Positions 9,583 to 17,551 are shown, numbered from the stretch's first letter. The stretch: DNA of 64,000 nt from an uncultured Christensenellaceae bacterium (GCA_910586925.1 CAJUKG010000003.1:124001-188000); one strand, 5' to 3'. Translations and numbers: made by a program. Notes: generated by a model from the sequence alone, not told the origin.

Positions 9583-9846
9583 ATGGCAAAAAAACGCAAA
9601 CACTATGACGATGACGACGGCAGAACGATCGTCGACATGAATGTCGACGGCATGCCGTGGTATCAACCGAATCGCGACAAAAACAAGAAAGTCGATGACG
9701 AGGACAGACCGACGCGAAAGGAGCGTTTCGCCATGATTCGCGCGTGGTTTGCGGCATACGCGCCGCGCATATTCGCGGTATTTGTCGGGTTCGGTTTGAC
9801 TATAGGGCTTCTCGTGTGTTGGCTTAACGGATGGTTCATCAAATAG
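9583..9846 (+). CDS. small single-pass membrane protein, last gene of opp operon
   Basis: An 87-residue protein, Asp/Lys-rich at the N-terminus (HYDDDDGR) with one membrane helix at about 61-83 (IFAVFVGFGLTIGLLVCWLNGWF) and an N-in topology by charge. The ATG at 9583 lies one base after the oppF TGA. The reading frame is open further upstream, but that part overlaps oppF, so the short form is chosen. A strong terminator follows 30 bp downstream, so this gene closes the opp transcript. Function unknown; a small accessory subunit of the importer is a guess from position only. Confidence 0.7.
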   Translation: MAKKRKHYDDDDGRTIVDMNVDGMPWYQPNRDKNKKVDDEDRPTRKERFAMIRAWFAAYAPRIFAVFVGFGLTIGLLVCWLNGWFIK

Positions 9847-9876
9847 TCACGGTGTATGCGGCAGTATACGGTAACA

Positions 9877-9920
9877 ACAAGCAATGACGGCTTGAACGGA
9901 TCGTCATTGCTTGTTTTTTA
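9877..9920 (+). terminator. rho-independent terminator of the opp operon
   Basis: A perfect 13-bp stem (9877-9889 with 9902-9914, ACAAGCAATGACG and its complement), 12-nt loop, then a run of T to 9919. Confidence 0.9.
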
Positions 9921-9978
9921 TCGCTCGCGAGCGTTGTTGCATCGGTTATTATTTTGATCGAATTCGTAAATGATAATC

Positions 9979-10007
9979 TTGACATTTGTTCGACCGTATT
10001 ATATAAT
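9979..10007 (+). promoter_or_regulatory. sigma-A type promoter for the esterase gene
   Basis: TTGACA at 9979-9984 and TATAAT at 10002-10007 with a 17-bp spacer, both perfect consensus. Start of transcription is expected near 10014, about one base before an ATG at 10015. Confidence 0.9.
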
Positions 10008-10014
10008 AAAAACT

Positions 10015-10068
10015 ATGAAAAGCATTTCGACAGTATTTGTCGCGTGGCGGGCGAGGTATTATGGGTAA
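10015..10068 (+). other. possible leaderless 17-codon leader peptide
   Basis: An ATG placed 7 nt after a perfect -10 box opens a 17-codon frame (MKSISTVFVAWRARYYG) whose TAA at 10066-10068 overlaps the esterase ATG at 10061. If translated it could couple initiation of the esterase. There is no direct evidence that it is translated. Confidence 0.3.
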
Positions 10069-11140
10069 GAAAATTTCGGATAAGAAAAAGACAGAGGCGT
10101 CGACGGAGTTTACCGTCGATTATTCGGATATTGTCGAGTTCGGCAAGTCCGTAGTACCGTCCAAACTTGATACGTCGCAGCTTGTTATTCAAGAGCAAAA
10201 ACGACGGAACAGTAAGGTCCAGAATGCGCGATTGTTGTTTAGGGCTATTGACATACTGTTCTATTCTCCGCAAAATTCCTGTCCGTATATCAACAAATCG
10301 AATATAGGGACGGTGTCGGTTATCCCGGATATTTTGTATTCGGACGTCGAGCCGACGGTTTGCAGACTCGATTTTTACCGCGTGGAGAGCGAGAAAAAAC
10401 AACCTGCGATACTTCTCATACACGGCGGGGGATTTACCGCGGGCGACAAGAAGTATCGTAAAGGTCGGGCGCAGTTTTTCGCCATAAACGGTTTCAGCGT
10501 GTTTTGCGTCAATTACGGGCTTGCGCCGAAATATCATTTTCCCGATCCGCTCGAACATATTGTATCGGCGGCAAACTATATTCACGACCACGCCGACGAG
10601 TATAATATCGACCCCGACAGGATTTTCGTCGACGGCGACAGCGCAGGCGGGTACTATGCCGCCATGGTCGCGGCGTTTAATTGCAACCCGCGGCTCGGCG
10701 AAGTGTTCGGTTTCGCTCCGAAGTTTCGCATATTCGGCGCACTCTTGAACTGCGGCGTGTACGATATGCAAACCGTTCTTAACACAAAATATCCGTTCGA
10801 TATTGCCGACGGCGTGATTTTGAGTTTGACGGGGATAAGCGGACGCGACTTCGAGAGTTATTCGCATAAAGAAGTGTGCGTGCCTATCGAGCTTGTCAAT
10901 AAAGATTTCCCGCCGACTTTTATGGTGTATTCCAAAAACGACGCGTTCTGTAAAGGTCAGGGCGAAATCATGCAGAGAAAGCTCGAAGAAGTGGGGGCGT
11001 ACTGCGAATACTATGTGTCGCGGCACGGCATGTCCAACCATTGTTTTTCGCTTACTTGGAAAGGCGAGGATGCGACGGCGGCAAACGAGCTTATGATTTC
11101 ATTCGCGAAACGGCTTTCAAACGACAAAATCAAGCTGTAA
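10061..11140 (+). CDS. alpha/beta hydrolase, HSL-type esterase/lipase
   Basis: A 359-residue serine hydrolase of the hormone-sensitive-lipase family (bacterial esterase family IV). The oxyanion-hole motif HGGGF (about residues 120-124) and nucleophile elbow GDSAGG (about 190-195) are present. The acid and His of the triad are probably in the C-terminal region PPTFMVYSKNDAFC and SRHGMSNHCF. No signal peptide, so it acts in the cytoplasm, probably on short-chain esters; the substrate is unknown. ATG 10061 is chosen because GAGGT lies 5 nt upstream; an upstream TTG in the same frame has no ribosome site. It is a monocistronic unit under the promoter at 9979. Confidence 0.85.
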   Translation: MGKKISDKKKTEASTEFTVDYSDIVEFGKSVVPSKLDTSQLVIQEQKRRNSKVQNARLLFRAIDILFYSPQNSCPYINKSNIGTVSVIPDILYSDVEPTVCRLDFYRVESEKKQPAILLIHGGGFTAGDKKYRKGRAQFFAINGFSVFCVNYGLAPKYHFPDPLEHIVSAANYIHDHADEYNIDPDRIFVDGDSAGGYYAAMVAAFNCNPRLGEVFGFAPKFRIFGALLNCGVYDMQTVLNTKYPFDIADGVILSLTGISGRDFESYSHKEVCVPIELVNKDFPPTFMVYSKNDAFCKGQGEIMQRKLEEVGAYCEYYVSRHGMSNHCFSLTWKGEDATAANELMISFAKRLSNDKIKL

Positions 11141-11205
11141 CCGTCGCCGATATTCGGCACGCATACTTTATATAAATAAAAACGCGCTACAGTGTAAGTT
11201 TTCGA

Positions 11206-11234
11206 TTGACTAATTTTTCGTTTCGGTTTATAAT
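11206..11234 (+). promoter_or_regulatory. promoter of the Wzy-like/mrp unit
   Basis: TTGACT (11206-11211) and TATAAT (11229-11234), 17-bp spacer. The predicted start is at about 11241, directly at the ATG of the next gene, which suggests a leaderless mRNA. Confidence 0.85.
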
Positions 11235-11241
11235 TGTTGTG

Positions 11242-12738
11242 ATGAAAGAGAAAGTGCAAAAGATAATAGAAAGCAAGTTCGGTCGCATGTGCGATAAATA
11301 TTGCAATTCGGTGTGGTACATAATCACCATGGGGATTGTGTGTGTATTCGCGCACAGTTTGAATTTGCCTGTGCTCGGCACATTTCTTTTGACCGTTCTT
11401 TTAGTGCCCGCATTGCTGTTTTGCGATAATTCTTTCGTGCTTGTGCCGTTCATGTTGATTTGCTCGTTCGTGCTGTCCGAGGAGAAGCATCCGCAAACGG
11501 GATATTTCAATACCCCTTTCTTTATAACCGTGCTCGTATTATGCCTCGTCATCGCCGTCGCGGCATTGGTTTTCAATATCGTTTATTACAAGAAGTGGAA
11601 AACTATGTTCAAGCGCGCATATTTTTCCGTTTCTTTTGCGGCGTTGACGGCGGCATTGTTGCTTGCGGGCGTCGGCGCGCCCACTTGGACGTTTTCGGGT
11701 TTCGGTATAGCTTTGTCGATAATAGCAACGATGTTTTTTCCGTATGCATTGCTTGTCAACTGCGGCAAATACGAAGGGCAAAAAACGGTGGAGTACTTCG
11801 CTTATGCGGTGCTCGTAGCGGCGGCGGCAGTTGCCGCGGGCTTTTTCAAACAGTTCGTCGTTCATGATTTCGACATGAATTTATGGACGGTAAAAGACTA
11901 TTTGAAGCTCGGTTACGTCGGTCCGAATACGGGCGCGGCGATCATAACTCTCGCAATTCCGATGACCTTTTATCTCGTTTGTGCGAAAAAGCGCGGGTAT
12001 TTATGGCTTATTGCCGTGGCTGTCGAGCTTCTGTTCGTGGTGCTGTCGTTTTCTCGCGCGTCGCTCGTTGTTGCCGTTCCCGGCGTGATAATAGTATCTA
12101 CCGTCTTGTGCTTCAAAAAGAAAACGGAACGCAAAGGGTATTGGATCTCATACGGGATAGCCGTCGCGATAGCCGTCGTATTATGTATTGTGTTCCGCGA
12201 CGTTCTTATCGGACAGCTCAAAATTTTGTTCGAGGGCAACGTTACCGGTAGCGGCAGAACGGTGTTGTGGAAAGACGGATTCGAGGCGTGGAAAAGCTAC
12301 CCGATAGCGGGAGTGGGTTTTTGGTATTTGCGCACGACAGGGCATTGGTATTTTTCGTTCCATTGTACGCCGCTGACGTATTTGTATTGCGCTGGCGTTT
12401 TGGGCCTTCTCGCATACCTGTATCACAGATTTATGACGGTTCGTGCCGTTTTCGGAGCGAAACTGACGAAAGAGCGGGTGTTTGTCGCACTGACTATGTT
12501 GGCAATGCTGTGTAACGCTTTGCTCGATATAGCAATGACTTCGGCGACGCATTTAATGTACTATTCGGTAATGCTTGCGCTTATAGATCTTGACTTGAAT
12601 TTCGTAAAAACCTCCGCCGTGCGGCGCGACGGACCCGTCGTTGCGACCGACGACATGGATCGTACCGAAGAAAAAACCGATAATAATTCCGCATCGGATA
12701 ATACTATAAACCAGGACGGTGAACAAAATGAGTTGTAA
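11242..12738 (+). CDS. O-antigen ligase/polymerase-like membrane protein
   Basis: A 498-residue polytopic protein with about ten hydrophobic helices between residues 20 and 440 and a hydrophilic Asp/Asn-rich tail. The larger extracytoplasmic loop with SGRTVLWKDGFEAWKSYPIAGVGFWYLR (about 335-360) matches the O-antigen ligase (Wzy_C/WaaL) family pattern, in which Arg and Gly-rich residues handle lipid-linked sugar. It probably acts in cell-surface polysaccharide or wall polymer assembly. The frame is open to 11206, but those codons overlap the promoter, so ATG 11242 is preferred, although no ribosome site precedes it. Its end overlaps mrp by 11 bp. No glycosyltransferases lie nearby, so the polymer cannot be identified. 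Confidence 0.7.
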   Translation: MKEKVQKIIESKFGRMCDKYCNSVWYIITMGIVCVFAHSLNLPVLGTFLLTVLLVPALLFCDNSFVLVPFMLICSFVLSEEKHPQTGYFNTPFFITVLVLCLVIAVAALVFNIVYYKKWKTMFKRAYFSVSFAALTAALLLAGVGAPTWTFSGFGIALSIIATMFFPYALLVNCGKYEGQKTVEYFAYAVLVAAAAVAAGFFKQFVVHDFDMNLWTVKDYLKLGYVGPNTGAAIITLAIPMTFYLVCAKKRGYLWLIAVAVELLFVVLSFSRASLVVAVPGVIIVSTVLCFKKKTERKGYWISYGIAVAIAVVLCIVFRDVLIGQLKILFEGNVTGSGRTVLWKDGFEAWKSYPIAGVGFWYLRTTGHWYFSFHCTPLTYLYCAGVLGLLAYLYHRFMTVRAVFGAKLTKERVFVALTMLAMLCNALLDIAMTSATHLMYYSVMLALIDLDLNFVKTSAVRRDGPVVATDDMDRTEEKTDNNSASDNTINQDGEQNEL

Positions 12739-13558
12739 TCATAATTGCGATACTTGCGGCGAGAAGTGTTACGCGCCGCAGACAGATCAGCCGCACGAGC
12801 TTTCGCGCATCAAGCGCGTGATTGCGGTCGTGAGCGGCAAGGGCGGCGTTGGAAAATCCTCCGTGACTTCGCTGCTCGCTTCGGCTATGAACAAAAAGGG
12901 CTACAAGTCCGCGGTGCTCGACGCCGATATAACCGGTGCGTCCATTCCTAAAATGTTCGGCGTGAACGGCGCACTCGAAGGCAGCGAAACGGGGATATTT
13001 CCCGCTACGTCGAAAGCGGGCATCAAAATCGTTTCGTCCAATCTTTTGCTCGAGAACGAAACCGATCCCATAGTTTGGCGCGGTCCGATCATAGCGAATA
13101 TGGTGAAACAGTTTTGGACGGACGTTATTTGGGGCGATGTGGATTATATGTTTATCGACTGCCCGCCGGGCACGGGTGACGTGCCGCTGACCGTGTTCCA
13201 ATCAATCAAGGTGGACGGAATAATAATTGTCACCACCCCGCAGGAACTCGTGTCTATGATAGTCGAGAAAGCCGTCAACATGGCTAACATGATGAAAATT
13301 CCGCTTCTCGGTATTGTCGAGAATATGAGTTATGTGTTGTGCCCGTACTGCAACGAGCGTATAGACGTGTTCGGAAACGGTGATGCGGTCGGCGCGGTGG
13401 CGAAAAAATTCGGCTTGCCGTTGCTTGCTGAGATCCCGTACGACGCGAAGCTCGTCGCGGCAGCCGACGGAGGCAAGGCGGATACCGTGGAGTGCGAGTA
13501 TATCGTTCCCGCGGCGGATATTATCGAGAGCGGTTTGCCCGTAAGCGACGGGCATTGA
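12728..13558 (+). CDS. mrp: Mrp/NBP35-type Fe-S cluster carrier ATPase
   Basis: A 276-residue P-loop ATPase of the Mrp/ApbC/NBP35 group that assembles or carries [4Fe-4S] clusters in the cytosol. It begins with a short Cys-rich stretch (CNHNCDTCGEKC), then the deviant Walker A GKGGVGKSS (about 38-46), a switch with DADITGASIPKMFG, Walker B MFIDCPPGTGD, and the dimer-interface CPYC motif near residue 201 that binds the bridging cluster. ATG 12728 is preferred to GTG 12719, because AGGA at 12713 is well placed only for the ATG. It overlaps the membrane-protein gene by 11 bp and should be co-transcribed with it. Confidence 0.9.
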   Translation: MSCNHNCDTCGEKCYAPQTDQPHELSRIKRVIAVVSGKGGVGKSSVTSLLASAMNKKGYKSAVLDADITGASIPKMFGVNGALEGSETGIFPATSKAGIKIVSSNLLLENETDPIVWRGPIIANMVKQFWTDVIWGDVDYMFIDCPPGTGDVPLTVFQSIKVDGIIIVTTPQELVSMIVEKAVNMANMMKIPLLGIVENMSYVLCPYCNERIDVFGNGDAVGAVAKKFGLPLLAEIPYDAKLVAAADGGKADTVECEYIVPAADIIESGLPVSDGH

Positions 13559-13569
13559 CAGTAAAATTG

Positions 13570-13608
13570 AAAACGGGCGTTACCGTCGTTCGGTAATGCC
13601 CGTTTTGA
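13570..13608. terminator. bidirectional terminator between mrp and glycosylase
   Basis: Stem 13570-13584 with 13592-13606 (AAAACGGGCGTTACC, one G-T pair), 7-nt loop, A-run on the left and T-run on the right, so it can serve both convergent genes. The last codons and stop of the minus-strand gene lie inside the hairpin. Confidence 0.8.
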
Positions 13609-14104
13609 TTATGCCGTAACTTTGTATCAGGCTTTCGAGCGAAACCGCGCAGTTTTGCGGGCTTGTCGACGGCAGGCATACCGCCGACGAAATTATAGCG
13701 TTGTGAGCGGTCGCATTGTATTTCATAAGCAGTTCGTGCGCCTTTTTGCCCGTGGTGAATACTCGCGTAACGTTCGGGTGCGCGGCGAGAAGTCCCGATA
13801 TGTCGTTGTATCGCACGTTCTTGATCGTGCTGTCCGACGCGCCGAGAATGTCGCACGCGGAAATGACGTCCCACAGCGCGACGCGATTTTCGAGTGCAAA
13901 CGCAGCGCGCGCGTCGTTGCCGCAAGGCACTTCGTCGCTGTCGAAAACGGCGGCGAGCACTTTCCAAAATCTGTTTTGCGGATGAGCGTAGTAAAACTTT
14001 GCCGCGGCGGATTTGGGTGAAAGCATAGAACCGAGCAAAAGTACGGTGCTGTCGTTGTCTATGAGCGGCGGAACTTCGCCGTGTGTCGCTTTGCGTGCTA
14101 TCAT
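13580..14104 (-). CDS. DNA-deoxyinosine/uracil glycosylase family protein
   Basis: A 174-residue protein of the uracil-DNA glycosylase superfamily, closest by pattern to the bacterial hypoxanthine (deoxyinosine) DNA glycosylases: LLLGSMLSPKSA, FYYAHPQNRFWK, ALWDVI and the C-terminal LPSTSP motif. It should excise deaminated bases in base-excision repair. The ATG at 14104 is used; an ATG 18 nt further upstream (14122) is in frame, but a TACAAT -10-like box lies between them, so the shorter form fits transcription better. The gene is convergent with mrp, and its C-terminal codons are encoded within the shared terminator hairpin. Confidence 0.8.
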   Translation of the reverse strand: MIARKATHGEVPPLIDNDSTVLLLGSMLSPKSAAAKFYYAHPQNRFWKVLAAVFDSDEVPCGNDARAAFALENRVALWDVISACDILGASDSTIKNVRYNDISGLLAAHPNVTRVFTTGKKAHELLMKYNATAHNAIISSAVCLPSTSPQNCAVSLESLIQSYGIIKTGITERR

Positions 14105-14187
14105 GACTGTATTGTACCACATATCCGAGCGAAAGGCGAGCGATTGCGCATAATTTTTCGGTGACGGTAAAAATTGCGGTAATATGC

Positions 14188-14216
14188 TTGATTAGTTATG
14201 GCGAATATGCTACAAT
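14188..14216 (+). promoter_or_regulatory. promoter of the flavodiiron gene
   Basis: TTGATT (14188-14193) and TACAAT (14211-14216), 17-bp spacer. An ATG 5 nt later opens a 7-codon frame ending in the ribosome site region of the next gene. Confidence 0.75.
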
Positions 14217-14251
14217 ATCCCATGGAAAAACTATTTGCGAGGTAAAACATT

Positions 14252-15403
14252 ATGGTGAATATATCCGAAAGCATCAAGTATGTCGGCGTCAACGACAAGA
14301 CGATCGACCTGTTTGAAGGGCAGTACGTCGTTCCGAACGGCGTTTCTTACAATTCGTACGTGATAATCGACAATAAGATCGCGGTGCTCGATACCGTCGA
14401 TAAGCGTAAAACGGCGGAGTGGCTCGATCTGCTCGAAAAAACTTTGAACGGTCGCAAGCCCGATTATTTGGTCATTTCGCATATGGAACCCGACCATTCG
14501 GCGAGCGTCAACGAGTTTATGAAAAAATATCCGTCGACTGTTGCGGTGGGTAATGAAAAGACGTTCAATATCGCAGAACGGTTTTTCCCCGGCGTATTGA
14601 AAAACAAACTTGTCGTCAAGGACGGCGAAGAATTGAATTTGGGCAGCCACACCCTCAAATTCGTGTTCGCGCCGATGGTGCATTGGCCGGAAGTCATGTT
14701 CGCTTACGAAACGTCCGAAAAAGTCTTGTTCTCGGCGGACGCGTTCGGAAAATTCGGCGCGCTCGACTGCGACGAGGATTGGGCGTGCGAAGCGCGACGT
14801 TACTACTTTAATATCGTCGGTAAGTACGGCAGTACGGTGCAAAGCGTGCTCAAAAAAGCGGCCGCACTCGATATTGCCAAGATTTGCCCGCTGCACGGAC
14901 CTGTCCTTACCGAAAATCTCGAATACTATATCGGCAAGTATAACGTGTGGAGTTCGTATTTGCCCGAGGATAAAGGCGTCACGATCGCATATGCGTCTAT
15001 TTACGGCGATACCAAAGAAGCCGCCGAACTCCTCGCCGCGACGCTCGAAAAGAAAGGCGAGAAGGTCGCGCTGTTCGACCTTGCTCGGTGCGATATGGCT
15101 GAGGCTGTGGAGGACGCATTCCGTTACGACAGACTCGTTTTGGCGAGCATCACGTACGACGGCGGCATAATGCCCGTCATGGAAGATTTTATCAATCATC
15201 TGAAGATCAAGAATTACCAAAACCGCAAAGTCGCGTTTATCGAAAACGGGAGCTGGGCACCTATGTCGGGTAAGCTCATGCGCGCCTGTTTTGAAAATAT
15301 GAAAAATATCACGATCGCGGAAACAGTTGTCACCGTAAAATCGGCTGTCGACGCACAGGCGGAAAATCAGCTCAAAGCACTTGCGGCGGAACTCACAAAA
15401 TAA
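14252..15403 (+). CDS. fprA: flavodiiron protein (A-type flavoprotein, FprA-like)
   Basis: A 383-residue flavodiiron protein that reduces O2 to water and/or NO to N2O in anaerobes. The N-terminal metallo-beta-lactamase-like domain has iron ligands in SHMEPDH (His77, Glu79, Asp81, His82), His in MVHWPE, the Asp of FSADAFGKFG and His in PLHGPV. The C-terminal flavodoxin domain starts at about 250 with YASIYGDTKEAAE, which binds FMN. It is a standalone form without rubredoxin or flavin-reductase extension, so electrons come from an external donor. GCGAGGT lies 8 nt before the ATG. Transcribed alone from its own promoter. Confidence 0.93.
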   Translation: MVNISESIKYVGVNDKTIDLFEGQYVVPNGVSYNSYVIIDNKIAVLDTVDKRKTAEWLDLLEKTLNGRKPDYLVISHMEPDHSASVNEFMKKYPSTVAVGNEKTFNIAERFFPGVLKNKLVVKDGEELNLGSHTLKFVFAPMVHWPEVMFAYETSEKVLFSADAFGKFGALDCDEDWACEARRYYFNIVGKYGSTVQSVLKKAAALDIAKICPLHGPVLTENLEYYIGKYNVWSSYLPEDKGVTIAYASIYGDTKEAAELLAATLEKKGEKVALFDLARCDMAEAVEDAFRYDRLVLASITYDGGIMPVMEDFINHLKIKNYQNRKVAFIENGSWAPMSGKLMRACFENMKNITIAETVVTVKSAVDAQAENQLKALAAELTK

Positions 15404-15486
15404 TCAAAAAAAGCTTTCGGAAAAGCACAATTCCCATATGGAATAAAAAACTGAAATTTTATAAGAATTGCACTTTCAAGCGATGC

Positions 15487-15524
15487 AATACGGTATTCAC
15501 AATTAGTGGATGCCGTATTTTATC
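15487..15524 (+). terminator. terminator after the flavodiiron gene
   Basis: Stem of AATACGGTATTCAC (15487-15500) with 15507-15520, containing a G-T pair, short loop, followed by T-rich TTTTATCTTTT. Confidence 0.75.
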
Positions 15525-15552
15525 TTTTGACGCAAAAGTATTAGGTTAGTAC

Positions 15553-15581
15553 TTGTATATTTTCCGAAAATATGCTATATT
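15553..15581 (+). promoter_or_regulatory. promoter of the lipoprotein cassette
   Basis: TTGTAT (15553-15558), 17-bp spacer and TATATT (15576-15581) with an extended -10 TGC. A leader of about 140 nt precedes the first gene; no known riboswitch is recognised in it. Confidence 0.6.
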
Positions 15582-15724
15582 TATTATGCAGCACATCTTA
15601 TAGTGCTTTTGGCAAAAACGTACTCTCTTACCTTTCGAGTAGAAAGATGTGTTGCAACATTGAGAGATGCGTTTTTCGGCGTGTTTTTCAACGGAGTACG
15701 CCTTTTAATAGGAGAAAACTCATT

Positions 15725-16183
15725 ATGAAAAAATTATCGTTGATATTTTTATCTTTATGTTTGCTTTTTTCTTCTGGCTTAACGGCTTGCGGCAGTGATT
15801 ATGCAAAAGTTTACGGCATAGTCGCTTGTGTGGGTGCACTCGAAGATAACGACCCCGCATATGGCGTTTATTATTCGCCATATGCCGATAAAACAACGCT
15901 TGCGGAAGATGATTATATTTTGGAGGTCGGCAAAACGTATCATATTTTGATTGATTATTCTTACGGCGGCGGCAGTCGGGTCCCTGCGATTACCGATGCG
16001 GAAAGCGTTATTTTCAAATACGATACCGACGCTTTGGAAATTCAATCCGTAACGCCGAACGACAGACAGGTAAAACACTACTCTTTGGTTTGCAAACAGG
16101 CAATACGGTATTCGGCTATTTTAATAGAACTTGACGAATATTCTTATACCTTAATTGTCAGTGCAAATAAAGGAGCAAAATGA
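15725..16183 (+). CDS. small lipoprotein of unknown function
   Basis: A 152-residue predicted lipoprotein: MKKLSLIFLSLCLLFSSGLTACG, with lipobox LTAC (Cys22). The mature part looks beta-rich with several Tyr-containing strands and an Ig-like pattern (VGKTYHILIDYSYGGG, then ALEIQSVTPNDRQ). The reading frame is open upstream to 15572 but the ATG at 15725 has GGAG 10 nt upstream and starts the signal peptide, so it is used. Its last bases overlap the next gene (ATGA). The gene is poorer in G+C than its neighbours, which suggests acquisition. Confidence 0.75.
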   Translation: MKKLSLIFLSLCLLFSSGLTACGSDYAKVYGIVACVGALEDNDPAYGVYYSPYADKTTLAEDDYILEVGKTYHILIDYSYGGGSRVPAITDAESVIFKYDTDALEIQSVTPNDRQVKHYSLVCKQAIRYSAILIELDEYSYTLIVSANKGAK

Positions 16184-16755
16184 ACGAATTGACAAAAGCC
16201 GAATTGAAACGGCGTGAAAACGGGCGGAAAAGGTTCGAAGAATTTGCCGATTGGTTGCAAAATCACGGGTTGGAAACAGATATAGTATATTTATATGACG
16301 GTGAAATCGACAAACACGGCATATATGGCAAGTGGCTTGAATTTATGTCGGAATATTGTCATAAACAGCAAATAAATAATCCTAATCTGCCCGTGCGTGA
16401 AATCGGTTGGAACGGCGGACTCGGTACAACGTGGTTTTTCGAAGGCTTTGAAAGGTTTATAAACGACTGCGACGAAACGGGTAAAATTTATATTGTAGCA
16501 TTAGTCGGAGCAAGTTGTTCATACAAAGAACCTACCGTTATCTTTGAAGTGCGTCCCGCCGCTTTATTCGCAAAAACTTGTATCGGACAAAAGTCTTGGC
16601 GATTGTCGCGCGAAACGCATTTTGATTTCTATAACGAAGAAGAAAAAACCGACGTTGATTTGTTATGGTATGCGTGTATTTGGAACAAGAAGATAGGTAA
16701 AGTCTTATTTGCCGATTGGGATATGGGAATCCGTTCTTGGTATTTTGGGTTATAA
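16180..16755 (+). CDS. unknown cytoplasmic protein, partner of the lipoprotein gene
   Basis: A 191-residue soluble protein with no signal peptide or membrane helix. It is rich in aromatic residues (REIGWNGGLGTTWFFEGFERF, ADWDMGIRSWYF) and has an amphipathic N-terminal helix (ELKRRENGRKRFEEFADWL). I recognise no family. ATGA overlap with the lipoprotein gene means the two are co-translated. A terminator follows 60 bp later. Function not assignable. Confidence 0.65.
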   Translation: MNELTKAELKRRENGRKRFEEFADWLQNHGLETDIVYLYDGEIDKHGIYGKWLEFMSEYCHKQQINNPNLPVREIGWNGGLGTTWFFEGFERFINDCDETGKIYIVALVGASCSYKEPTVIFEVRPAALFAKTCIGQKSWRLSRETHFDFYNEEEKTDVDLLWYACIWNKKIGKVLFADWDMGIRSWYFGL

Positions 16756-16814
16756 CCGTTATTATGTAAATTATAATAGAATCCGAACGTTTTTCGTAAC
16801 GAAAATTTTTAATG

Positions 16815-16848
16815 AAAAGCCCGAACTTGAACACAAGTTCGGGCTTTT
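16815..16848. terminator. bidirectional terminator
   Basis: Perfect 14-bp stem (AAAAGCCCGAACTT, 16815-16828 with 16835-16848), 6-nt loop, flanked by A and T runs. It ends the lipoprotein cassette on the + strand and the tRNA-Lys transcript on the - strand. Confidence 0.9.
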
Positions 16849-16923
16849 GGTACACCCTCGGAGACTCGAACTCCGGACCCACTGATTAAGAGTCAGTTGC
16901 TCTACCAACTGAGCTAAGGATGC
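16848..16923 (-). tRNA. tRNA-Lys (anticodon CTT)
   Basis: A 76-nt cloverleaf on the minus strand. The anticodon stem ACTGA/TCAGT encloses the loop CTCTTAA (anticodon CTT), the T-arm is CGGAG TTCGAGT CTCCG, and CCA is encoded. The first acceptor pair would be G-U. The 3' CCA touches the terminator stem. Confidence 0.93.
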
Positions 16924-16936
16924 TCACAGCATAGTT

Positions 16937-16965
16937 ATATTACCACACGGCGTGAAAATTGTCAA
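16937..16965 (-). promoter_or_regulatory. promoter of tRNA-Lys
   Basis: Minus-strand TTGACA (16960-16965) and TAATAT (16937-16942), 17-bp spacer. Between this promoter and the one at 17162 about 200 bp of AT-rich sequence holds no gene that I can see. Confidence 0.75.
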
Positions 16966-17161
16966 GGGATTTTCGGTTAAAAAAACAAATTTCCGATTAA
17001 TCTTTGCAAATTTTACTATAAGAAAATGATATTCGCGAAATGATGCGTTCACGCTCGTCGGACGCAAAATCGCACGCGCACGGTTTTTCGGCGATAATCG
17101 GTGCGATGATCCGTAAAAAGAAAAAAATTTTTAATTTATCTCAAAAACCACGTTATTTTTG

Positions 17162-17190
17162 TTGACAAATGCTCGCCAATGTTGTATAGT
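17162..17190 (+). promoter_or_regulatory. promoter of the tRNA array
   Basis: TTGACA (17162-17167) and TATAGT (17185-17190), 17-bp spacer, 25 bp before the first tRNA. Confidence 0.85.
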
Positions 17191-17214
17191 AATTAAGCTA
17201 TTGAAGTAGGTTAT

Positions 17215-17291
17215 GGACCTTTAGCTCAGTTGGTTAGAGCAACCGGCTCATAACCGGTTTGTCCGGGGTTCAAGTCCCTGAAGGTCCACCA
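17215..17291 (+). tRNA. tRNA-Met (anticodon CAT)
   Basis: A 77-nt cloverleaf with acceptor GGACCTT/AAGGTCC, anticodon loop CTCATAA between ACCGG and CCGGT-type stem halves, and encoded CCA. It lacks the initiator GGG/CCC anticodon-stem pairs, so it is elongator Met; tRNA-Ile2 (CAT read as k2C) cannot be fully excluded. Confidence 0.93.
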
Positions 17292-17297
17292 AATTGT

Positions 17298-17374
17298 GGC
17301 CCGGTAGTACAGATGGTTAGTACGCCAGCCTGTCACGCTGGAGGTCACGGGTTCAAGTCCCGTCCGGGTCGCCA
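17298..17374 (+). tRNA. tRNA-Asp (anticodon GTC)
   Basis: A 77-nt cloverleaf with acceptor GGCCCGG/CCGGGTC, anticodon loop CTGTCAC, discriminator G and encoded CCA. It starts 6 bp after tRNA-Met. Confidence 0.93.
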
Positions 17375-17382
17375 TATACCTT

Positions 17383-17458
17383 GCCTCGGTAGCTCAGTCG
17401 GTAGAGCAAGGGACTGAAAATCCCTGTGTCGGTGGTTCGATTCCGCCCCGAGGCACCA
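17383..17458 (+). tRNA. tRNA-Phe (anticodon GAA)
   Basis: A 76-nt cloverleaf with acceptor GCCTCGG/CCGAGGC, anticodon loop CTGAAAA and encoded CCA. Confidence 0.93.
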
Positions 17459-17475
17459 CAACCTACTCATTGTAC

Positions 17476-17551
17476 GCCGAAGTAGCTCAATCGGTAGAGC
17501 AACTGACTTGTAATCAGTAGGTTGCGGGTTCAAGTCCCATCTTCGGCTCCA
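17476..17551 (+). tRNA. tRNA-Thr (anticodon TGT), integration target
   Basis: A 76-nt cloverleaf with acceptor GCCGAAG/CTTCGGC, anticodon loop CTTGTAA, and encoded CCA. From the anticodon loop (17507) to the CCA and on through the terminator, the sequence is repeated exactly at 28932-29015, so this gene is the attachment site of the element and its 3' part is now supplied by the element. Confidence 0.95.

Noticed and set aside
15582..15724. Riboswitch in the 140-nt leader of the lipoprotein cassette
   Set aside because: No recognisable aptamer core or terminator/antiterminator pair.
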